Below the pieces are notes generated by a model, which worked only from the letters and a program-made list of their open reading frames with translations, was not told the DNA's origin and did no database searches. The translations under genes were made by a program, and so were the position numbers. Shown here one piece after another: positions 33,275-39,383 of a DNA stretch of 39,383 nt (position 1 is its first letter; every line of letters begins with the position of its first letter). This stretch comes from UBA3495 sp964629875 (GTDB taxonomy: Bacteria; Chloroflexota; Dehalococcoidia; Lucifugimonadales; UBA3495), in NCBI GenBank assembly GCA_964629875.1, contig CAZVRK010000017.1, positions 1 through 39,383 on the forward strand, written 5' to 3'.

Positions 33275-34882
33275 TCACATCTTTTCATTTTTACCAGTCA
33301 ATTCATCTCTAAAGAAATAGAGACTACTTTTCACGATATTTCCGGCCATCTGCCCTAATCCGCACAAAGAAGCTCCCGCTAAAATATCAGACAGTAACTC
33401 TAAATCTTGGATAGTATTTGTAGAATCGTCATCTTCTTCTAACTGCGATAGCATCTCGACCACCCTAGGAGTACCTTCTCGGCAAGGGGTGCATTTACCA
33501 CAAGATTCTGAAGCGTTGTATTGAGCCAGAGACCTAACAACCTCTTTTACTGGAACTTCTTCATCCAGAACAATTACCCCGCCTCCCCCCATAACTACAC
33601 CGCTTTCGTGCAACCAGCCGGGTTTCATTCGCGTATCAATTTCAGAGATGGGCAACACTCCACTTGAAGGACCTCCAACTGCCAATAGCTTTGCTGGTTT
33701 CTCAGGAAGGTTCCCTCCCCCAACATCAACCACGATTTGGCGAAGTGTCGCTCCCATAGGTAATTCCATAAGGCCAGGGCGACAAACGGAACCACTAAGA
33801 CTATAAAGCTTTGTTCCAGTGGCTTCTGGCAACCCTATCTGAGCGAAACTCGCCGCCCCGTTCAACAATATGGCAGGAACATTTGCCAACGTTTCAACGT
33901 TATTTATCACTGTAGGTTTCTGAAAAAGCCCGGACTCAACTGGAAACGGCGGTTTTAATCTAGGTTCTCGCCTGACACCTTCCATAGTATTTATTAGCGT
34001 GGTTTCTTCCCCGCAAACATAGCCACCTGCTCCTATCCTTAATTCAACAGTACAATTAAAATCGGACCCTAATATATGGTTTCCGATCAATCCAGTATCT
34101 TGAGCTAAGCGAATAGCTTCAGAAAGCCTTTCTGATGACAAATTGGCCTCTGCATTGACATAAACATAACACTTTGAACATCCGCTTGCGTATGCAGCTA
34201 TCAATGCTCCTTCTAACAATCGATGAGGCATACCTTCTAATATATGTCTATCCTTAAAAAGGCCCGGTTCACCTTCCTCAGCATTTACTACCAAAAATCT
34301 TTCTGGCGAATCCGTATTGCGCGCCGTCTCCCATTTTCTTGATGTTGGGAAATATGCCCCTCCTCGCCCCAATAAACCCGATTGAGCGACTTCTAGTGTC
34401 ACGTCAGCAGGTGTCATATATAACGCCTTCAATAAACCGTGGTAACCTCCGGCGGACAAATATTCGTCCAGAGAATAAGGATCTATATCACCAATGCCAG
34501 ACATCAGGCTTAGGTGTTGAAGCGAAAAGAAACGTTCTAAGCTAATACTAGGCTTTCTACATTCGCTATTGACCAGCGAATTCCGTATTTCTGGCAAATC
34601 TTCATAATTGACATTCTGGAAGTAAGAGGCATCCCCAGATTGATAATTCACTATCACTTGCGGTGCAGCGAAACACGCACCATCACATCCAGTTGTTACG
34701 ACATCAAGATCCCCTACATTGAGACTGCTCTTCAACTCATCCGCTAATAAAGACGCTCCTACCGAAGCGCTACATTGACCAACCTGGACCACCACCCTAG
34801 TTCTACCTATTCGGTAGTTCTCCAGTCTCGCAACTGCATCAAAAACCATTTGTTCGTAAGATGAGAGCATCGGGTCAATCAT
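33275..34882 (-). CDS. NuoF/HoxF-like NADH-binding diaphorase subunit
   Basis: This 535-residue protein has an N-terminal thioredoxin-like [2Fe-2S] domain (Cys37, 66, 70), the FMN/NADH domain with GRGGAYFPTSRKWETAR (about 172-188) and NAEEGEPGLFKDRH, and the C-terminal [4Fe-4S] set SCGKCTPCREG (Cys461, 464, 467) with a late Cys in SLCGLGQ. Such subunits pass electrons between NAD(H) and iron-sulfur partners in complex I, NAD-linked formate dehydrogenases and bifurcating enzymes. The ATG at 34882 begins one base after the nuoE-like stop, with AAAGG upstream; I prefer it over a TTG at 34903. Lack of the remaining nuo genes argues against complex I. Confidence 0.9.
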   Translation of the reverse strand: MIDPMLSSYEQMVFDAVARLENYRIGRTRVVVQVGQCSASVGASLLADELKSSLNVGDLDVVTTGCDGACFAAPQVIVNYQSGDASYFQNVNYEDLPEIRNSLVNSECRKPSISLERFFSLQHLSLMSGIGDIDPYSLDEYLSAGGYHGLLKALYMTPADVTLEVAQSGLLGRGGAYFPTSRKWETARNTDSPERFLVVNAEEGEPGLFKDRHILEGMPHRLLEGALIAAYASGCSKCYVYVNAEANLSSERLSEAIRLAQDTGLIGNHILGSDFNCTVELRIGAGGYVCGEETTLINTMEGVRREPRLKPPFPVESGLFQKPTVINNVETLANVPAILLNGAASFAQIGLPEATGTKLYSLSGSVCRPGLMELPMGATLRQIVVDVGGGNLPEKPAKLLAVGGPSSGVLPISEIDTRMKPGWLHESGVVMGGGGVIVLDEEVPVKEVVRSLAQYNASESCGKCTPCREGTPRVVEMLSQLEEDDDSTNTIQDLELLSDILAGASLCGLGQMAGNIVKSSLYFFRDELTGKNEKM

Positions 34883-34883
34883 A

Positions 34884-35327
34884 TTAATCTGACCTTTTAG
34901 CAATTTGGCTTAGTACACTTTTTTCAGTTGCACGGGAAAACCATTGCCCTTCCACTTCTACTAGCGGAGCCATAGAACATGTAAATGCACAATCGGTAAT
35001 CTGTATAGATACCTCATCGCCTAGGACAGAGGATAGCTGATCATATATACCCTTGCCTCCCATGTACCAGCATGACAACCCTGAGCATATTCTGACAGTT
35101 TGTTTGTCATCAACAAAAAACTTGATATCTGAATAACTTGTTGCCGCACCATACACCTCACTAGCTGGGACCTTTAAATGCCAACTAACTATCTGGAGAG
35201 CCCATTCTGGTATGAAATCAAACTCTTCTTGAATAAAATGAAGCACAGGCAATAAATAGGTTTTTTCGCGAGGATACTTTGCTACTAGCATTGGCCGTAA
35301 TTCTTTCCGTTCCAATACAATCACCAC
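34884..35327 (-). CDS. NuoE-like [2Fe-2S] diaphorase subunit
   Basis: This 147-residue thioredoxin-fold protein has the NuoE helical start (KYPREKTYLLPVLHFIQEEF) and all four cluster cysteines: Cys81 and Cys86 in the segment ICSGLSCWY, and Cys113 and Cys117 in DCAFTCSMAP. It forms the electron-transfer pair with the NuoF-like subunit that follows it with only one base between stop and start. The start is uncertain: GTG at 35327, or ATG at 35291 just before VAKYPREK. It lies 22 bases after the AOR gene, so the AOR and the NuoEF-like pair are probably made together. Confidence 0.88.
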   Translation of the reverse strand: MVIVLERKELRPMLVAKYPREKTYLLPVLHFIQEEFDFIPEWALQIVSWHLKVPASEVYGAATSYSDIKFFVDDKQTVRICSGLSCWYMGGKGIYDQLSSVLGDEVSIQITDCAFTCSMAPLVEVEGQWFSRATEKSVLSQIAKRSD

Positions 35328-35349
35328 TGTCCCATATAATCGGTAAACA

Positions 35350-37176
35350 TCAATTTACTAAAAGTGAATCTAGCCCCAATTCACACATTTTTGAAGATGG
35401 TATTAATCCATCTTTAGTCCAACCTCTACAAACATAGTAACCTTCCACCATTGTGTCCAGTTCTTCTTGACTCAAGACCACTCCAGGCATTACGCCGTCT
35501 GGGAGAGGTTCATTTAGTATCCTATGCGGAAGTGTGTCGTCAGAACGACGCCAACCTTCTCGGATGTTAAACAACTTTTTCAGATTATTTATCCGCTCAC
35601 CACACACTTTCAACTCAGCAGGAGTGATATCAAGTCCAGTAATTAAGTTATAAGCTTCAGCGGAATCTGAGTAAAAGTCATCAAACGCCTTACGTAAAAA
35701 CTTGCACCAAACTAGCGAATCTAAAACCGCTGTGAAATCTTCACCAGAAACTGCGACTTCTGATCTACGATTGTCCACTCCGAATCTATCCACTGATCCA
35801 GACAAGTCGGCTTCATATCCGGAGGTTCTATTATGACAAGCACCACGTGGAGTTATTGCAAACCCAAGCGCCATAGTTTTTAGAGATCTCGGTTCATATC
35901 CCGGCATCTCCAGCCCTTTAACATGCATAGCCCAACGATCCGACCGTCCACCGACTATTTCAGAAGCACGTTTGCTTCCTAAAGCTAGCAAATCCCCAAT
36001 GCCTTCGCGGTGACCTATCATAGATACTGTTTTCAACAGATCCCGAGATTCTAAAAAACTTAGATTTATACCCTCATCCTGGCCATCAATCGAAATGCCT
36101 TTTTCATAGCACTCCATAGCCCACGCGATAGTCGCACCACAACTAACAGTGTCCATTCCTAATTCGTCACATAATCTTGCAGCACGGATTATGGTATTAG
36201 GGTCGTCGACGTTGCAGAGTGGCCCAAAGGCAAATAAACTCTCATATTCCATTCGTCCAGTATTTTTCTTTCCGTTATCCGTAGTTACAAGAATCTTTTC
36301 ACATCCGATAGTGCAATTCGAACAATATGCATTTTTCTCAAAATGCTTTTCAAATAATTCCTCTCCACTGATCTTATCTGCATTCTCAAAAGTAGCCTGT
36401 TGAAAATTCTTTGTTGGCAGTATTCCGAAGCGATTGAATAAAGAAACATTTGCCATAGTACCTAAATTTCTATATTTATCAGTACCTTCTCCGAGACTCT
36501 TAGCAGAAATTTTTCTTCTATAACGTTCAACCCCTTCAAGATCATATATCTGAGTGGTCATATCACCGTTTATTGCTAACGCCTTAATATTTTTGAAGCC
36601 CATTACCGCCCCTAGGCCACATCTTCCTGCCTGCCGCCCACCATCATTAGCTATACTGGCATACAACACCTGATTTTCGCCTGCTGGGCCAATAGATGCT
36701 ACCCTGACATTCTTACCAATCCGATCCTTAACAGATTTTTCTGTATCAAATGTACTTAACCCGACTAAGTCAGACGCATCCATAAACACCGGTTTACCAT
36801 TGTCGATGTGTAAAAGTGTAAAATCTCGAGCTCTGTTTAGTAATATAAGGGCGTCTCCGCAAGCACTCTTTAGAGCATCTGCCAAATGACTAGAGGATAA
36901 AGAATCCGCTATAAAACCAGTCAAAGGTGATTTAGCCAATACTGCAAACTTACTAGTAGTTGTAAGCCGACTCCCGACGAAAGGACTTGTAGCAAATATC
37001 AGTGGATTATCCTCAGATAATGGCTCAGTCTGCGGTGGACAATACCTGTATAACAGGTAGGTGCCTAGTCCTATACCGCCCAAGTATTTACGATATATAT
37101 CCTCAGGTATGTAATCCCACCGAGAAGTTTTGAGCGAAAGGTCGACTACCAAAACCTTACCGTGATAGCCGTACAT
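35350..37176 (-). CDS. aor: Aldehyde:ferredoxin oxidoreductase (tungsten/molybdenum AOR family)
   Basis: This 608-residue protein spans the full AOR family length: the N-domain MYGYHGKVLVVDLS and KYLGGIGLGTYLL, the segment FAVLAKSPLTGF, the pterin-binding GAVMGFKNIKALAI, the [4Fe-4S] ligands Cys285, Cys288, Cys292 and Cys491 (in WCKF), and His448 in the ITPRGACHN segment. It oxidises aldehydes to acids with ferredoxin-like acceptors, using a W or Mo bis-pterin site. GGAGGG at the end of the moaD-like gene is its ribosome site, two bases before it. MoaD-like and MobA genes precede it and the NuoEF-like genes follow, pointing to NAD(H)-coupled aldehyde oxidation. Confidence 0.92.
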   Translation of the reverse strand: MYGYHGKVLVVDLSLKTSRWDYIPEDIYRKYLGGIGLGTYLLYRYCPPQTEPLSEDNPLIFATSPFVGSRLTTTSKFAVLAKSPLTGFIADSLSSSHLADALKSACGDALILLNRARDFTLLHIDNGKPVFMDASDLVGLSTFDTEKSVKDRIGKNVRVASIGPAGENQVLYASIANDGGRQAGRCGLGAVMGFKNIKALAINGDMTTQIYDLEGVERYRRKISAKSLGEGTDKYRNLGTMANVSLFNRFGILPTKNFQQATFENADKISGEELFEKHFEKNAYCSNCTIGCEKILVTTDNGKKNTGRMEYESLFAFGPLCNVDDPNTIIRAARLCDELGMDTVSCGATIAWAMECYEKGISIDGQDEGINLSFLESRDLLKTVSMIGHREGIGDLLALGSKRASEIVGGRSDRWAMHVKGLEMPGYEPRSLKTMALGFAITPRGACHNRTSGYEADLSGSVDRFGVDNRRSEVAVSGEDFTAVLDSLVWCKFLRKAFDDFYSDSAEAYNLITGLDITPAELKVCGERINNLKKLFNIREGWRRSDDTLPHRILNEPLPDGVMPGVVLSQEELDTMVEGYYVCRGWTKDGLIPSSKMCELGLDSLLVN

Positions 37177-37178
37177 TT

Positions 37179-37481
37179 TTACCCTCCAGCCTGATTAGAC
37201 AGAAGTATGATTGAGTCGTCACTGTTTACATGGAAGTTATTACCATCTAAAAATTTCAAACCATTTAAATTGATTACGTATGTGTCTTTGATATCAGTAC
37301 CTTCATTATTTATGGCAATACCTACTAAGTCTGGACACACCTTTGATAACGCGAAAGCAAGATTATGCCTATCACATACTTGAGGAATCTCCACGTATAG
37401 GTACTTTCTTTTAGTCCTGAGCCTCAGTGTGCCATATACTTCGACAGTTACTGGGACCAAGGGTACGTTCTCTGGGTTCAC
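37179..37481 (-). CDS. moaD: MoaD/ThiS-like sulfur carrier with C-terminal Gly-Gly
   Basis: This 100-residue beta-grasp protein starts with VTVEVYGTLRLRTK and ends in DSIILLSNQAGG; the terminal Gly-Gly is the thiocarboxylate site of MoaD. Genes of this type are common next to AOR genes and supply sulfur for the pterin. It starts with a GTG that overlaps the mobA stop by four bases, with AAGGAAG upstream, and lies two bases before the AOR. The protein is a little longer than usual MoaD, which makes an AOR-specialised carrier possible. Confidence 0.85.
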   Translation of the reverse strand: MNPENVPLVPVTVEVYGTLRLRTKRKYLYVEIPQVCDRHNLAFALSKVCPDLVGIAINNEGTDIKDTYVINLNGLKFLDGNNFHVNSDDSIILLSNQAGG

Positions 37482-38086
37482 TGATCTTCCTTTATAATGG
37501 CTAGAGCCCTATCCAAGTCAGATTGATAGTTAATATTAAAAAAACTGAGTAAATCAGGGTCTATGGTTTTTACAACGTCCTCATCGATATAATTAACAGT
37601 AACCTTAGAGAAAAAATTTGTTATTTTGAGATCATCTGTATCTAGCTGGTATTTCATATGTGGAAGACAATTCCTAGAATACATAGCATGAGTTGGTTCG
37701 GGTCGGTTAGATAAGACCGGGACACATATATCAGAAGTGATCCCCAAGTCGATTATTTTTCCCAATAAGGTCAGATTCAAAAATGGCATATCGCATGCCA
37801 CTACCAAACCAAATTCCATTTTCGATGACTTAAGCCCTGAGTAAATCCCACCCAAAGAGCCCTTACCTGGATATTCATCTAATACCGTTTTAACATCTGC
37901 CGGTATAGTTCGTTCAGGATATCTAGAAACATTTGATACTACGACCAATACGTCATCGCATACTTCTCGCATTCGGTCAATTACCCTCGTTATTAGATAT
38001 TGACCGCCGACGACTTCCACTGCCTTATCTCTACCTAGACGACTACTCTCCCCTCCTGCTAGGACAATACCCGATACTGTAGGCAC
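37478..38086 (-). CDS. mobA: Molybdenum cofactor guanylyltransferase MobA
   Basis: This 202-residue nucleotidyltransferase has the GTP-binding start GIVLAGGESSRLGRDKA (6-22), the segment LDEYPGKGSLGGIYSGL and the metal-binding VACDMPFLN. MobA joins GMP to Mo-molybdopterin to give the MGD cofactor; the FdhA-like subunit of the same run would be a user, while AOR uses the plain pterin in known members. The start is GTG at 38086 with GGAG upstream. It is the first gene of the seven-gene Mo/W run and is divergent from the AcuC-like gene. Confidence 0.92.
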   Translation of the reverse strand: MPTVSGIVLAGGESSRLGRDKAVEVVGGQYLITRVIDRMREVCDDVLVVVSNVSRYPERTIPADVKTVLDEYPGKGSLGGIYSGLKSSKMEFGLVVACDMPFLNLTLLGKIIDLGITSDICVPVLSNRPEPTHAMYSRNCLPHMKYQLDTDDLKITNFFSKVTVNYIDEDVVKTIDPDLLSFFNINYQSDLDRALAIIKEDQ

Positions 38087-38249
38087 ATTTTCTCCTTAGC
38101 TATCATATGCTCTGTATACAGGCTGAGTATAGCATAGGCAAACCTAGCTATAGACCACTCAGCGAGTTTGTAATATAAATGATTTTTAGAAAGTATCGGA
38201 TAGAATAAATCGAATCCATTCTATTTACAGGGAGGATACGAACAGCTTT

Positions 38250-39374
38250 ATGCGTAAAACAGCTTTCTTGTATAGCCCATTATTATCTCAGCATGTTCTT
38301 AGTGACGCCCATCCCATGAGACCAATACGTTTACAATATACTTACGACCTACTAAACAGTTACGATATATTTGATGAGACTTCCGTCAAATTAGTACGTC
38401 CAAGGAGCGCCTCAGCGGAAGAATTATCACTAATACACAGTCAAGATTACATTTCTGCTGTAGAAAGCTTAAGTAGTAAAACCGCAGAATTTGGGGCTGC
38501 CAGATATGGATTCAGTGCAGCAGGAGATAACCCAATATATCAGGGAATGTATGAAGCCGCCGCTTTGAGCACCGGTGCTTCCTTACTAGCGGCTGAATTA
38601 ATAAATTCCAGAAGTGTCGATATAGCCTTCAATATATCTGGCGGCCTGCATCACGCGATGAGATCTTCTGCTTCTGGTTTCTGCATTTTCAACGATCCCG
38701 CCATTGCTATTAAATACCTGCTTGATCAGGGTAAAAAGGTAGCCTATATTGATGTGGACGCTCATCATGGAGACGGTGTCCAACAAGCTTTCTACAACAA
38801 CAATAACGTCCTAACTATTTCAATACATGAATCAGGACAATATCTTTTCCCAGGCACAGGGTCCAGCAACGAGACAGGAACAAATAATGCCTACGGGTAC
38901 TCCATAAACTTACCTTTATTCCCATACACCAATGATGATCTCTACGTATGGACATTCGAACAAACAGTAATACCTGTAGTCCAAGCATTCAAACCCGATG
39001 TCATAGTGGCTCAACTTGGTATAGATACCTATCACTCAGACCCTCTAACCCATTTGCATATAACCTCACAAGGATATGAGAAAATAGTACAACATATCAT
39101 TGATTTTGATGTGCCATTGCTAGCGTTAGGAGGAGGAGGATACGACGTATTAGCAGTAGCAAGATGTTGGTCTTTAGCGTTCAGTAGGATGGTAGGCATT
39201 GATTTGCCAAATAATATACCTACGTCTTTTTCAGAAAAGCATAAAGTGCATTTGTTAAGAGACCCCGATGCGATAGACTTACCCGATGACATTAGAGAGA
39301 TGGCTAATAGTACAGCAGAGAGAAGTGTTGAATATATCAAGGAAAACTGTTTTCCAACCCATAAAATTAGATAA
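38250..39374 (+). CDS. acuC: AcuC/histone-deacetylase-family deacetylase
   Basis: This 374-residue protein has the HDAC fold and site: His134-His135 in GGLHHAM, zinc ligands Asp170 and His172 in the segment DVDAHHGDG, and Asp259 in GIDTYHSDPL, with the late GGGGYD tyrosine. Bacterial members deacetylate acetyl-CoA synthetase (AcuC) or polyamines and other amides. The length and the SIHESGQYLFPGTGS stretch agree with the AcuC group. GGAGGA lies 13 bases before the ATG, rather far, but no other in-frame start fits. It is divergent from mobA; no acetyl-CoA synthetase gene is in the window. Confidence 0.9.
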   Translation: MRKTAFLYSPLLSQHVLSDAHPMRPIRLQYTYDLLNSYDIFDETSVKLVRPRSASAEELSLIHSQDYISAVESLSSKTAEFGAARYGFSAAGDNPIYQGMYEAAALSTGASLLAAELINSRSVDIAFNISGGLHHAMRSSASGFCIFNDPAIAIKYLLDQGKKVAYIDVDAHHGDGVQQAFYNNNNVLTISIHESGQYLFPGTGSSNETGTNNAYGYSINLPLFPYTNDDLYVWTFEQTVIPVVQAFKPDVIVAQLGIDTYHSDPLTHLHITSQGYEKIVQHIIDFDVPLLALGGGGYDVLAVARCWSLAFSRMVGIDLPNNIPTSFSEKHKVHLLRDPDAIDLPDDIREMANSTAERSVEYIKENCFPTHKIR

Positions 39375-39383
39375 GGCGAGTGT

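Noticed and set aside
33275..35327. NuoE/NuoF genes as part of respiratory complex I
   Set aside because: None of the other complex I subunits is present; the neighbours are AOR, FdhA-like and a monooxygenase, and the NuoF-like protein has the extra N-terminal [2Fe-2S] domain of diaphorase-type subunits.

Overview
The window is AT-rich bacterial DNA with no rRNA, tRNA, CRISPR array, transposase or prophage genes that I can see. The gene content points to a marine SAR202-like member of the Chloroflexota (class Dehalococcoidia). It holds three luciferase-like (LLM) flavin monooxygenases, a Baeyer-Villiger monooxygenase, DUF1800/DUF1501 proteins, a bifunctional glucose/mannose-6-phosphate isomerase and a tungsten/molybdenum oxidoreductase cluster. 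This assignment is an inference from gene content; no marker was aligned.

Layout. (1) 1-4679, minus strand: housekeeping run topA > xerC > aroQ > efp > xseA, with xseA cut by the window edge. (2) 4680-7834, plus: a 511-base non-coding stretch with a good promoter and a structured-looking leader, then a two-gene 2-oxoacid:ferredoxin oxidoreductase (gamma-alpha fusion and beta), closed by a strong bidirectional terminator. (3) 7851-11568, mostly minus: System I cytochrome c maturation genes ccmABCD and ccmE, split by one plus-strand gene for an unknown membrane protein. CcmE has the CxxxY heme-binding variant. (4) 11683-15736: an SDR and an LLM monooxygenase on minus, divergent from an MDR dehydrogenase and a fumarylacetoacetate hydrolase-family enzyme on plus, around a compact divergent promoter. 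(5) 15781-19307, minus: a bifunctional sugar-phosphate isomerase, a FIST-domain sensor protein and a type I binding protein without a signal peptide. (6) 19620-23307, plus: DUF1800, DUF1501 and NHL beta-propeller genes, with a perfect 36-base palindrome before the last one. (7) 23385-24276, minus: a small protein with a heme-less cytochrome-c-like tail, and a MoaB/MogA protein. (8) 24371-29332, plus: a catabolic run of metallo-hydrolase, HIT protein, crotonase, Baeyer-Villiger monooxygenase and LLM monooxygenase. (9) 29356-38086, minus: a tight seven-gene run mobA > moaD-like > aldehyde:ferredoxin oxidoreductase (AOR) > nuoE-like > nuoF-like > SsuD-like LLM monooxygenase > formate-dehydrogenase-like alpha subunit. 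(10) 38250-39374, plus: an AcuC/histone-deacetylase-family deacetylase.

How the parts fit. The oxygenases could open ketones, sulfonates or other recalcitrant organics. The hydrolase, crotonase, SDR and MDR could process the products. The AOR could oxidise the aldehydes formed, with NuoEF-like proteins exchanging the electrons with NAD(H). MobA, the MoaD-like protein and the MoaB/MogA protein could supply pterin cofactor to the AOR and the FdhA-like subunit. The most unusual candidates are the seven-gene Mo/W run with a monooxygenase inside it, the FIST plus leaderless binding-protein pair, and the folded leader of the 2-oxoacid oxidoreductase operon.
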